NCBI GenBank assembly: GCA_001485605.1
Contig: FAON01000011.1
Location: 1 to 64,000 of the forward strand
DNA from: Candidatus Kryptobacter tengchongensis
GTDB lineage: Bacteria; Bacteroidota; Ignavibacteria; Kryptoniales; Kryptoniaceae
Reading direction: 5' to 3'
Length of the DNA: 64,000 nucleotides
Position 1 is the first letter of the stretch. Each line of letters opens with the position of its first letter. The notes beneath the pieces are model-generated. The model searched no databases, was not told the origin of the DNA, and saw only the letters and a program-made list of their open reading frames with translations. The position numbers were made by a program, and so were the translations under genes. Shown here one piece after another: positions 38,280 to 47,476 of the stretch.

Positions 38280-38408
38280 ACTATTGGTTTAAGCCTTTAG
38301 TTGAAATTTTGAAGTTATAACTTTTGAGAACGAATGTAAAGAAGCTAAGAGGGTATGCAAAACGAGGGAATAAACAAATAATTAAAATAACAAATAAAGG
38401 AGGAGATT

Positions 38409-41400
38409 ATGAGAACTCATTTACTTTTTGCGGTTTTACTTTTAATATTAATAACAGCTATGCTTGAAGCACAGCCACCATCTTTATCAAATATTTGGAA
38501 CCCATCAACCAACGCAGGCCAGAAATGGACAAATTACAGATTTAGAGATGCTGCAATTGTAAAAGGTGGTTCTTATGATGGAAGAGTTTATTTGACAAGT
38601 TCAGCCAATACAATAGGGATAATTTATTATGAAAAATCAAATACTATTGATATTAATACAGCTCCAAACACAACTCCAGACGGTTCATTTGCATCAACGA
38701 TGCCCGACGGTAGCGCATGGGGAACAGCAGCTCCATATGGAATAGCAATTGATGATAGCGGTTATATTTATGTTGCATCCTATGGCAATAAAAAAATAGC
38801 ACGTTATAAAGTTGGTCAAGAAACAACGAGTGGAGTTATTTTAAAAGATACAACTGGTACTTCTGACCTTATCCTTCAACAAAATCCAAGGTTTATAAGG
38901 GTCGAATATGCTGGAGAAAATGTAAAAATCTACTACGGCGATGGCAATAGCAAAACAAATGGTGGGGTTTATGTAATTTTTAAAAGTGGCAATGGATGGA
39001 AAGATTCTTTACTATTTAATGTTTCACTCACAACCTCAAGATCAATTCAAGCAGTTATAAAACGTCCCGGGGCAAATACACTTTATGTAACTTACAATGG
39101 TTCACCGTATATAGAAAAGTTTGATTATGTTAATGGAAGCTGGATTAAAGATCCAAATTTTGTTCCGCATAATTTTACTCTATCACTTTTAATGGGAATC
39201 AGCTTTATAGACTCCGCAGGTAATTTCATAATAGCATGTGATGGTACTAACAGGACATTTAATATTCTTGATGCTGAAACTGGTGTAAGATACGCTGGTA
39301 TAAACTTTGGAGTTTCTGGTGAAGCTCTTGACAATGCAGCTGTAGGAATTGCATATAACGATTCTATATTTTTTACTGTTGGCAGTAGAAGCGCAACCGC
39401 AGGTGTATTTGAGAAAATAGTTTCAAATTATCCGCTCAAAAATGAATATAAAAATCTTAACTTTAGAACAGTTAAAAGTGGCTATTGGAGTGATAAAACA
39501 ATATGGGAAATGAACGACGGTTCAAGATGGGTGTCAGCCAACTTTTATCCATCCTTCTTCAATAGTAATATAACAATAAGAAGTGGGGATACTGTAATTG
39601 TAGATGTAAATACAGTAATAGATCAATTATTAATTGAAAATGGTTCAATACTAAAAATTGACTCGGCAAAAACGCTTACAATATCAAATGGTCCTGCAAC
39701 ATATGATCTTGACATTAAAGGAATTCTACACAATTACAAGGGAACAATATCAGTCGGCTCTGGATTACCAACAATTACAGTTTGGCGCATCGCAAATGGT
39801 GGAACATACATACATAACACAACAACTGGGCTTTCGACACCCCTAAACTATGCTATAATCGATACAAATAGTACCGTTGAATTCCGTGATTCAGGAACCC
39901 CTACAATTTCGGGTAGAACATATTGGAACTTAAAATTTACAAGCGATTTAACGTTATCACTTACAAATTCAACAGGTTCAAATCCACTTACAATTAACGG
40001 AACATTCACAATCGGAAAGGGGGTCACATGGACACTAACTTCTGGATTTACAGGTGCGCTCAATATCAACGGAGATTTCATCTTGGATGGGGTATTTAAC
40101 ACTAGGAAAAACTTTGATATAAAACCTAATAAAACACTTTACTTAAATGGTATTCTAAACCTTGATAGCTCAATAACTGTGACAATTAATGGAACAATTT
40201 CTGCCAGCGATACTGCCTATGTTAAAGGTATAGGAAACTTTACTCTTTCGGATTTCGCAATCTTTAAAACAAAACATCCTAACGGGCTTGATGGCAGCTT
40301 AATTAACACAGGAGAAAAAAATTTAAGCCAACTTGCAAAATATATTTTTAACGGAACAATCCCACAGGTAACAGGGACAATACTCCCTGTCGCTATTAAA
40401 CATATTGAAATAAACAATCCATCTGGGGTTACCTTAAGCCATTCAATAGATGTAGATACATTGTTACTTATATCGGGTGATTTGACTATTCCTAATCCGA
40501 TATATGGGGTAACTGTTATGCTGTTATTTGATGCCAGCCTAAATAAAGTTAAGGGAACAGGAACATTTATTCTCTCTGATAATGCTACTTTTAAAACGGC
40601 AAATTTATATGGTGTTGATAGCACGATAACAACCTCAACAATTTTCCTATCACAATGGAATACTAAATGGGAGTTTAATGGAACATCACAACAGAAAACA
40701 GGTAACTTAATTCCGGATATAATTGGCAAATTGATTATAAATAACCCTGGTGGGTTAATCCTATCAAAAGATATATCGTCTAATTCACTTGAATTTGTTA
40801 AAGGAAAGTTATATTTGAATGACAAGGATTTTTATCTTTTTTATCCCGATATAACAGGGCATAACAAAGATCGTTATGTTGTCGCTGATAGCACAGGTGA
40901 GTTGGAATTTGGAATTTCAATTCCCGACTCAGTATTTGCACCGGTTGGAACAAAATCAACATACTTACCTGTTGCCGTCAAAGATTTAAATTCTCCAAGT
41001 CTATATAAAGTCGCTATTAGAGTTGATGGGAAAAATCCAACGATTGGAAGAGTTGGTAGAGCAAGAAATCCACTTTTAAATACTTGGTATTTTAAATTAG
41101 GAGATGAAACTACCCAAGTTTATGACTCTATAAAGGTTTGGTTTTACTATCCCAGATCAATCAGACAAACTGGTTTTATTCAATCGCTTGCGTTTGTTGC
41201 AAAATGGCTTGATTTGTCGGGCGAATGGGTTCACTATAAACAAGAAAGCAAACCATCATCTGACCTTGATACATCATTTGTTTCAGTGCTTTTCAATGAA
41301 ATAAGAGGTGATACAGTTGTCCGCCCATACGGTATTTTCTGGGGGAGTATACCCGACATTCCCATCAGTTGGGAAATCATACAAGCAAAACGTGACCTTA

Positions 41401-42665
41401 ACAATGACTTCATCCCTGACCTTATTGATTCAACCGTCACAGTTGTTGGAATAGTGATATCACCTAACTTTGTTCCAGTTGCATCCGGCAAACCAGCAAT
41501 TTCATATTATATCCAAGATGAAACAGGGGGAATAAACATTTTTAGAGATGGGCTATCGGACACTCTGAAACTTAATATTGGAAATTTGGTTAAAGTCAAA
41601 GGGAGAATATACCAATATAATGGTTTAACTGAGATAATTCCGGATAGCCTGAACCCATTTGGAAATATTACTATTCTAAAACCGGATACTGTGCCTCCAT
41701 CTCCCGTTAAAATTTCAATAGCGCAATTTTTGTCAAATCCTGAGAGATATGAGGGGATGCTAATTAAGATTGATACAGTCTGGAAAAAATCGGGTACTTG
41801 GCCAGGTGCTGGCTCAAATGCAAATATAATTGTTTATGATAAAGATACAAATCTTCCTATAATTTTGAGAATAGATGCTGATACAGATATAGATGGAAAC
41901 CCCGAACCACGCTATCCAATAAATATAATTGGCATTGCTGGACAATTTCATACAACAAGAAAAGATACGGGTTATCAAATTATACCAAGATTTTTAACGG
42001 ATATTACTAGAATTAATCTTTTACCAGTTGTAAATCTGATATCACCCGCTGATAGACAGACATTTGGAATAGTACACGATAGTGCAATTATTACATTCAC
42101 CTGGTCAAAACCCTATGATCCAAACATTCCACCAGATACAATACGTCATGTTATTTTCAAAATTTCATCGCTACCGAATTTCACTACAATTTTATATAGC
42201 GATACACTTTCACCAGCTGATACAACTATAAGTATTTACCACTACATCTTCAGAGCAATGTTCCCATTAAATATTGATACAATTGATGTTTTTTGGGCTA
42301 TATTTCCATTTGACGGAGAAGGATACGGAAAAAGTGAAACCTATAAGATAAAATTAATAAAGAGACCAACTCCTGTCGTTGAACAATCTAATGAAATACC
42401 ATCAGATTATTACCTCGCTCAAAACTATCCTAACCCATTTAACTCAGCAACAACCCTTGAATTTGGATTACCAAAAGAATCATATGTGAAACTCTCAATT
42501 TACAACATAATTGGGCAAGAGATTAAAATATTAATTGACGAGGTAATGAATGCAGGCAAATATAAAATAAACTTTGACGCAGATAAATTTTCTTCTGGTG
42601 TATATTTTTATGTGTTAAAGACCAATGATAGAATACTAAAGCGAAAAATGGTTCTAATCAAATAA
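38409..42665 (+). CDS. Giant T9SS-secreted mosaic surface protein
   Basis: The 1418-residue protein has a signal peptide (1-22), then a beta-propeller-like region (~25-350; repeats such as GIAIDDSGYIYVASYGN). Residues ~395-590 are beta-helix or adhesin-like (GDTVIVDVNTVIDQLLIENG). Two tandem ~100-residue repeats lie at ~605-700 and ~714-810 (LSDxAxFKT..., I/VNNPxG...LS). An OB-fold-like domain at ~1010-1200 begins VVGIVISPNFVPV, a fibronectin-like domain spans ~1205-1320, and a type IX sorting domain lies at ~1333-1418 (YLAQNYPNPFNSATT, GVYFYVLKT). It is probably a cell-surface or extracellular adhesin or enzyme scaffold. I recognise no catalytic motif. Confidence 0.85.
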   Translation: MRTHLLFAVLLLILITAMLEAQPPSLSNIWNPSTNAGQKWTNYRFRDAAIVKGGSYDGRVYLTSSANTIGIIYYEKSNTIDINTAPNTTPDGSFASTMPDGSAWGTAAPYGIAIDDSGYIYVASYGNKKIARYKVGQETTSGVILKDTTGTSDLILQQNPRFIRVEYAGENVKIYYGDGNSKTNGGVYVIFKSGNGWKDSLLFNVSLTTSRSIQAVIKRPGANTLYVTYNGSPYIEKFDYVNGSWIKDPNFVPHNFTLSLLMGISFIDSAGNFIIACDGTNRTFNILDAETGVRYAGINFGVSGEALDNAAVGIAYNDSIFFTVGSRSATAGVFEKIVSNYPLKNEYKNLNFRTVKSGYWSDKTIWEMNDGSRWVSANFYPSFFNSNITIRSGDTVIVDVNTVIDQLLIENGSILKIDSAKTLTISNGPATYDLDIKGILHNYKGTISVGSGLPTITVWRIANGGTYIHNTTTGLSTPLNYAIIDTNSTVEFRDSGTPTISGRTYWNLKFTSDLTLSLTNSTGSNPLTINGTFTIGKGVTWTLTSGFTGALNINGDFILDGVFNTRKNFDIKPNKTLYLNGILNLDSSITVTINGTISASDTAYVKGIGNFTLSDFAIFKTKHPNGLDGSLINTGEKNLSQLAKYIFNGTIPQVTGTILPVAIKHIEINNPSGVTLSHSIDVDTLLLISGDLTIPNPIYGVTVMLLFDASLNKVKGTGTFILSDNATFKTANLYGVDSTITTSTIFLSQWNTKWEFNGTSQQKTGNLIPDIIGKLIINNPGGLILSKDISSNSLEFVKGKLYLNDKDFYLFYPDITGHNKDRYVVADSTGELEFGISIPDSVFAPVGTKSTYLPVAVKDLNSPSLYKVAIRVDGKNPTIGRVGRARNPLLNTWYFKLGDETTQVYDSIKVWFYYPRSIRQTGFIQSLAFVAKWLDLSGEWVHYKQESKPSSDLDTSFVSVLFNEIRGDTVVRPYGIFWGSIPDIPISWEIIQAKRDLNNDFIPDLIDSTVTVVGIVISPNFVPVASGKPAISYYIQDETGGINIFRDGLSDTLKLNIGNLVKVKGRIYQYNGLTEIIPDSLNPFGNITILKPDTVPPSPVKISIAQFLSNPERYEGMLIKIDTVWKKSGTWPGAGSNANIIVYDKDTNLPIILRIDADTDIDGNPEPRYPINIIGIAGQFHTTRKDTGYQIIPRFLTDITRINLLPVVNLISPADRQTFGIVHDSAIITFTWSKPYDPNIPPDTIRHVIFKISSLPNFTTILYSDTLSPADTTISIYHYIFRAMFPLNIDTIDVFWAIFPFDGEGYGKSETYKIKLIKRPTPVVEQSNEIPSDYYLAQNYPNPFNSATTLEFGLPKESYVKLSIYNIIGQEIKILIDEVMNAGKYKINFDADKFSSGVYFYVLKTNDRILKRKMVLIK

Positions 42666-42672
42666 TAAAAAT

Positions 42673-42703
42673 AAAACAGGGTGCGAAGAGCACCCTGTTT
42701 TGT
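42673..42703 (+). terminator. Bidirectional terminator between convergent genes
   Basis: A perfect 12-bp stem (AAAACAGGGTGC / GCACCCTGTTTT, 42673-42684 with 42690-42701) with a 5-nt loop lies between the 1418-aa gene and the convergent GT2 gene. Flanking A and T runs let it act on both strands. Confidence 0.9.
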
Positions 42704-42713
42704 TTGTCTTTAA

Positions 42714-44285
42714 TTATCTCACATTTGAACTCTTATATATAAACTTGCCCCTGATTATATTCCATATAAGATATAGTTTTACTACATATTCGTTCCAGAC
42801 TTTTGAATGCTTTATTGACAGAATCCCTATGAAGGAGAATCCAGCAAAAAACATTACTTGAAAAGGTATCGCAGCAAGTTCAAGATAATACACACTTACC
42901 ATCATTCCAGCGAACATATATAGTGCAAGCAAAATTTCAACATATGTTACCCATTCAACTCGGGATGCAACATATTTTTTCGTTTCCCATTTTTCTTCTT
43001 CACTTTCAATCCCATATTTTGGTGTCCTTACAAATTCAGTTTTTTTCCTCAATAAGGCTAAGATAACAGCCCTTGTGTTATTAACGGCAAGACCCATGCT
43101 TCCAGCAAGAAAAAGAGGAAACAAAATTATCTTATCCTTCCAATTGCTGTAAATTTCCCTTTGAGCAAGTGTATAAACAAGAAATGGACCAAAAAAAGGT
43201 AGAACGAAAGCACCCATAATGAAATAATACCAATTATAATCTCCGCTCTCTTTTATCACAACAACCATTGGATTAAGCAAAGCAGTCAAAAGGATAAAAG
43301 GAAAGACAAAATTGTTTGTTAACTGAAATGTCGCTTCAAGTTTAAGCTTTAGTGGTAGATTTTCACGCCATATCTCTTTCAGATATTTTAGCCCAACCTC
43401 AATCGCACCCTTGGTCCAGCGGAACTGCTGAGACTTAAGGGCATTTATTTCAGCAGGTAATTCAGCTGGTGAAACAACATCCTTCAAAAATATAAACTTC
43501 CATTTTTTAAGTTGAGCCCTATAGCTCAAATCCATATCCTCTGCAAGCGTATCAGTTTCCCAACCACCTGCATCCTCTATACATGATTTCCTCCATATAC
43601 CACCTGTCCCATTAAAGGTTATAAAAAATCCAGACTCATTTCTTACATATTGCTCCATTATGAAATGCCCATTCAAGGCAAGTGCCTGCGCCTGAGTCAA
43701 AAGAGAATAATTATCATTCAAATGTTCCCATCTTGTCTGAACCATTCCGATATTTCCATCAAGATAAAAATATGGTAATGTCTTCTTTAAAAAATCCGAC
43801 TTCGGAACAAAGTCAGCGTCAAAAATTGCAATAAAATCACCTTTAGCAAATTTTAAACCATATTTCAAAGCACCAGCCTTAAACCCTTCTCTCGTCCCTC
43901 TTCGTATATGCTCAATATCAAAACCCTTCCTTTTCAACTCCATCACCTTTAAAGCAACTACCTGAACAGTTTCATCCGTTGAATCATCAAGAACTTGAAT
44001 TTGTAATTTCTCCTTCGGATATTCAATCCTGCTCACAGCATCAAGAAGGCGAGATACAACATATAATTCATTGTAAATTGGAAGTTGAATTGTTACATTT
44101 GGATAATTTTTCTCGTCCCCAAAGAGTTCTTCAAGCGTTTTAGGGCTTAACTTTCTTTTCCTTCCCTCAGCTTCTTCCTTTTTATTTTTGAAGTAATAAT
44201 AAACAAGGACAAAACCATGAGAGCCAAAAACAGAAAGAACAAGAATTGAAACAAAGTAAAGCGCAAGAACAAAAATTTCTAACAT
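42714..44285 (-). CDS. Processive family 2 glycosyltransferase (cellulose-synthase-like)
   Basis: The 523-residue protein has an N-terminal TM (~3-32) and a GT2 catalytic domain with PIYNE (69-73), VLDDSTDE (98-105), the metal motif DAD (156-158), the LAEDMD base region (247-252) and QQFRW (286-290). Four to five C-terminal TM helices (~310-520) follow, so it is membrane-embedded like BcsA or glucomannan synthases. No PilZ domain is seen. It is the last gene in the minus-strand unit, 21 nt after lptE. The product polymer is unknown; beta-glucan or mannan synthesis is the family expectation. Confidence 0.87.
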   Translation of the reverse strand: MLEIFVLALYFVSILVLSVFGSHGFVLVYYYFKNKKEEAEGRKRKLSPKTLEELFGDEKNYPNVTIQLPIYNELYVVSRLLDAVSRIEYPKEKLQIQVLDDSTDETVQVVALKVMELKRKGFDIEHIRRGTREGFKAGALKYGLKFAKGDFIAIFDADFVPKSDFLKKTLPYFYLDGNIGMVQTRWEHLNDNYSLLTQAQALALNGHFIMEQYVRNESGFFITFNGTGGIWRKSCIEDAGGWETDTLAEDMDLSYRAQLKKWKFIFLKDVVSPAELPAEINALKSQQFRWTKGAIEVGLKYLKEIWRENLPLKLKLEATFQLTNNFVFPFILLTALLNPMVVVIKESGDYNWYYFIMGAFVLPFFGPFLVYTLAQREIYSNWKDKIILFPLFLAGSMGLAVNNTRAVILALLRKKTEFVRTPKYGIESEEEKWETKKYVASRVEWVTYVEILLALYMFAGMMVSVYYLELAAIPFQVMFFAGFSFIGILSIKHSKVWNEYVVKLYLIWNIIRGKFIYKSSNVR

Positions 44286-44306
44286 TAATATCCCTTTAGT
44301 TTATTT

Positions 44307-44837
44307 TTACCAATTTGCTACAGTTGCAAGTAAAATGTCCTCAGAGAGTTTTTCTATCGCTTGCTGAATTCCTAATTGTAAATTTGCCTGTATATTTCCC
44401 TCAAGTTCATACTCTCCCCAATTTGAAAATGTTCTCTCCCAAACCCTTACACGCTTGACCATATCATAAAAACTCACTTTAACAGTTATAGTTATCCTTG
44501 ATTTCATAACTTTTTCACCAGTTCCAACAACAACTGGGTTATCCTGGACGCTCACGATAACTCCTTCAAGAATTGAATTTGCGGTGTTTTTATCAGCGAC
44601 TTTCAAGGTGTTATCTTGGATAAATCTTTCAACAATTTTATTCGTCAATTCTTCTCTTAAAGTTGCTCTTCCATAACCGCTTTGATCGTCAAACACGGGT
44701 ATAGCTATAGTTTTCAAATGTGATGGCACTGACGCACCTGTAAACGAATACCTACATCCGTAAATAGATAATGCAATCGCAAATATAACAAATTTTAATT
44801 TAACAATAAAATTATTTTTTCTGCCTTTCTTCCTCAA
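44307..44837 (-). CDS. lptE: LptE-like LPS-assembly lipoprotein
   Basis: The 176-residue protein has a lipobox ending at C28 (ALSIYGC). Its remainder matches the LptE family of the FCB group: TIAIPVFDDQSGYGRATLREELTNKIVERFIQDNTLKV (about 43-80), then ANSILEGVIVSVQ and SFYDMVKRVRVWERTF. LptE plugs the LptD barrel that delivers LPS to the outer leaflet. The ORF overlaps the end of the sigma-54 activator gene by 26 nt, and no later start leaves a lipobox. Gene order miaB/sigma-54 activator/lptE is one I recall from other Bacteroidota. Confidence 0.83.
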   Translation of the reverse strand: MRKKGRKNNFIVKLKFVIFAIALSIYGCRYSFTGASVPSHLKTIAIPVFDDQSGYGRATLREELTNKIVERFIQDNTLKVADKNTANSILEGVIVSVQDNPVVVGTGEKVMKSRITITVKVSFYDMVKRVRVWERTFSNWGEYELEGNIQANLQLGIQQAIEKLSEDILLATVANW

Positions 44838-45996
44838 GCCCGTATTCTTTTATTTTTCTATAAAGTGTTCGCTCGCTGATTTGCAAAGCTCTTGCAGCAA
44901 GGCGTTTGTTCCAATTAAATCTATCAAGCGCAGCTTTTATCATTCTCTTTTCCATATCAATAAGTGAATAGTTTTCAACAACCGTCCCAGTTTTAAAATC
45001 AACCTTCGCCTCAGGCAAAGCAAGTGGTGATGAAATTTGCTTTACGAGGAAATCTGCAAGATTCCCAAGTAAATTTTTTATCTCTATCAGATCGCTTTTT
45101 ATATCAACCAAAGCCCTGTAAATTAATTCCCTATCAGCTTGTTCTCCGGGTTTTCCATATTTTATCGGAAGATTTCTGGCATAATCAAATTGATTAAAAT
45201 CATACCTGAGATATTTTCGCACCATTGGCGCATCTATTACCTTGCCACTTTCAAGGACAAGAATACTTTCCACAAAATTTTTCAGCTCACGAACATTCCC
45301 TGGCCAGTGATAACTTATCAAAACTTGCATTGCATCATCCGTTATCCCGGCAAAAGCAACTTTATTCTTTTCGCAAAAATGAGAAACAAATCTCTCAAAT
45401 AAAATAGGTATGTCTTCCCTTCTTTCACGAAGCGGTGGGATGTAAATGTTAACTGTTCTCAAACGATAGTAAAGGTCCTCTCTGAAATTTCCACGCCTTA
45501 CTTCCTCATCAAGATTTTTATTCGTTGCTGCTATAACCCTTACATCAACCTTTCTCAACTGAGATGAACCAACCCTCATAAACTCACCTGTCTCAATCAC
45601 CCTCAAAATTTTCACCTGCGTTGCGATCGGCATATCACCGATTTCATCAAGAAAAATTGTCCCACCATCCGCCATTTCAAAATATCCTTTTCTCGTTTCA
45701 ATTGCACCTGTAAATGCACCTTTCTCATGACCAAATAGTTCCGATTCAAGTATCCCCTCCGGTATCGCTCCAGAGTTAACGATAACAAATGGTCCCTCTG
45801 CTCTTTTGCTCTCCCCGTGAATTGCGCGCGCAACAAGCTCCTTTCCAACACCACTTTCACCTGTAATCAAAACCGTTATATCAGTTAAGGCAACCTGCTT
45901 TATAACGGCAACTATCTCCTTTATCGCTTGGGATTCACCATAAATCCCATACTTTTCTTGAATGTCAAATTTTTCTTTCCCTACGGGTGAAATCAT
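44812..45996 (-). CDS. Sigma-54-dependent Fis-type activator without receiver domain
   Basis: The 394-residue enhancer-binding protein is nearly all AAA+: Walker A GESGVGKE (46-53), GAFTGA (93-98), Walker B IFLDEIGD (114-121) and the R-finger region PPLRERREDIP. A linker (~270-340) and a Fis-type HTH end it (MIKAALDRFNWNKRLAARALQISERTLYRKIKEYG, split across ~350-390). There is no receiver or GAF domain, so its activity must be set by another protein or by its own level. The GAFTGA loop is intact, so it should remodel sigma-54. It lies between the RNase Z-like gene and lptE. Confidence 0.93.
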   Translation of the reverse strand: MISPVGKEKFDIQEKYGIYGESQAIKEIVAVIKQVALTDITVLITGESGVGKELVARAIHGESKRAEGPFVIVNSGAIPEGILESELFGHEKGAFTGAIETRKGYFEMADGGTIFLDEIGDMPIATQVKILRVIETGEFMRVGSSQLRKVDVRVIAATNKNLDEEVRRGNFREDLYYRLRTVNIYIPPLRERREDIPILFERFVSHFCEKNKVAFAGITDDAMQVLISYHWPGNVRELKNFVESILVLESGKVIDAPMVRKYLRYDFNQFDYARNLPIKYGKPGEQADRELIYRALVDIKSDLIEIKNLLGNLADFLVKQISSPLALPEAKVDFKTGTVVENYSLIDMEKRMIKAALDRFNWNKRLAARALQISERTLYRKIKEYGLEEERQKK

Positions 45997-46004
45997 TGAA
46001 ATTT

Positions 46005-46781
46005 TTATACCTCTATTTTCATTCCATCATAAGCAAGATTAATGTTCATATCAAACTTCGCCCTTGCATACTCAACCATTGGCATTATATTCTTATCAGG
46101 AGAAACATGTGTTAAAACAATTTCTGAAATATCAAAATCAGAAACCACATCAATTATATCCTCAATCTCAATATGAGCACACTCTATCACCAAAAGGTTA
46201 AGACCATCAAGATAATTTTTAACTTCATCAACCGAATGAAGATCCGAAGAAAAAAGAAATTTCTTCGCTTCAACCCCATTATTTGCGATCTCTTCAATCA
46301 AATAACCATATGAGGTCGTCTCAACGCCATAAAGTTCAGCATATTTCCGATATTTCTGCAAATGCTTTGTCGGAAACATTTTCATCTTCAAGTTCTCAAA
46401 CACAAAAAATTCCTTGTCTGACAAAGGCAAAAATTTATATTCAAATTCAAATCTTTCCTTGAAAATGTATAAAAACGGCAAAAATTTTTCAACCGCCTCA
46501 ATATGCTTTGAAGGAAGATAAATTTCAAGTGGTTTCCTTCGTTTTTTCCATTTAAAATACTGAAGCAATCTCGGAAGCCCAATGAAATGGTCAGCGTGAG
46601 TGTGGGATATAAAAATTTTCTCAATTTTATCAACATCAATTCCATCTCCGGCAATTGAAGACGCAGACCCTTCCCCCACATCAAGCAAAATCATCTTTTC
46701 TCCAACCTCAACTCCGATGCAGGTTTGAGATTTCCCTTTTTCAGGTATTCCCGATGCGCTCCCAAAAATTGTTATCTTCAT
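46005..46781 (-). CDS. RNase Z-like MBL-fold hydrolase
   Basis: The 258-residue protein has FGSASGIPEKGKSQTCIGVEV, FISHTHADHFIGLPRLLQYF (~52-71; HxHxDH motif), a KHLQKYRKYAELYGV exosite-like stretch, SSDL and IVLTHVSPDK. This is the tRNase Z/ElaC-type MBL arrangement, in which the product is the mature tRNA 3' end. Since the tRNA in this window lacks CCA, RNase Z is expected somewhere. Whether this is the main enzyme or another MBL phosphodiesterase cannot be decided by eye. It overlaps the SPOR gene by 4 nt. Confidence 0.78.
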   Translation of the reverse strand: MKITIFGSASGIPEKGKSQTCIGVEVGEKMILLDVGEGSASSIAGDGIDVDKIEKIFISHTHADHFIGLPRLLQYFKWKKRRKPLEIYLPSKHIEAVEKFLPFLYIFKERFEFEYKFLPLSDKEFFVFENLKMKMFPTKHLQKYRKYAELYGVETTSYGYLIEEIANNGVEAKKFLFSSDLHSVDEVKNYLDGLNLLVIECAHIEIEDIIDVVSDFDISEIVLTHVSPDKNIMPMVEYARAKFDMNINLAYDGMKIEV

Positions 46782-47476
46782 CTTATCTCCACAGATGAGA
46801 TGATAAAACTTTCTTTTCCAAACCTTCTTTTAATTTCTTTCCTTACCATATCAGCCTCATTTCTATCGTAAAAACATCCAACCCAAACAACATAAAATAA
46901 TTTTCCATCTTTAAACTTTGTATGAAGTTCAACCCCGTATCCTTTACTTTCAAAAAATTGTTTCTCCCTCTCAGCATTTTTCTTATCAAGAAAAGCTCCA
47001 ACTTGCAAAGAATAATTGCAATCAACTTTTGACTCCGTAGGTTTTCTCCCTGATTTATCAATTATTGAAATCGTTTCAGCTTCGGGGAAGCGAACTCTCA
47101 ATCCAGCATAAGGAGATGAAGGATAAAGCGCTTTCAATCTTTCAAGTTCTCTCTTCGCTTGTTCATAATCACCCTTAGCATAATAAAACTGGAAAATTTT
47201 AAAAAGTGCATCATCAGAATAATCATTATCTGGATGATTTAAAGCGATATCATAATATATTTTCACAGCCTCTTCCCCATCCTGAATTAAACTTGCCTCA
47301 AGATATTTAAGGTTAACGGAAGCAGGATAAATTTTTTTTAAGCTATCAAGCGAATTCCTTACACCCTCAATATCTCCAACCCTCAAAAGGTAAAGATATC
47401 CGCTTATATCAACCTCTTGTGAAAAAGCAAAATTAATTAACAGAAGTAGGGATATTTTCAGGATTGTTTTTCTCAT
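46778..47476 (-). CDS. Exported TPR and SPOR domain protein
   Basis: The 232-residue protein has a signal peptide (1-20, MRKTILKISLLLLINFAFSQ), TPR-like helices (~20-130: LKYLEASLIQDGEEAVKIYYD, DYSDDALFKIFQFYYAKGDYEQAKRELERL) and a C-terminal SPOR domain (~150-230: YSLQVGAFLDKKNAEREKQF, YVVWVGCFYDRNEADMVRKEI). SPOR domains bind denuded septal peptidoglycan, so it probably acts in division or wall remodelling. It overlaps the end of miaB by 44 nt, and the signal peptide fixes this start. A TPR-SPOR protein in a miaB operon is unremarkable. Confidence 0.82.
   Translation of the reverse strand: MRKTILKISLLLLINFAFSQEVDISGYLYLLRVGDIEGVRNSLDSLKKIYPASVNLKYLEASLIQDGEEAVKIYYDIALNHPDNDYSDDALFKIFQFYYAKGDYEQAKRELERLKALYPSSPYAGLRVRFPEAETISIIDKSGRKPTESKVDCNYSLQVGAFLDKKNAEREKQFFESKGYGVELHTKFKDGKLFYVVWVGCFYDRNEADMVRKEIKRRFGKESFIISSVEIR

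Noticed and set aside
38251-38290. Bacteroides-type -33/-7 promoter (TTG / TAnnTTTG)
   Set aside because: The only TAnnTTTG-like site (TACTATTG) is 25 bp or more from TTG and mismatched; the ordinary -35/-10 spacing fits better.
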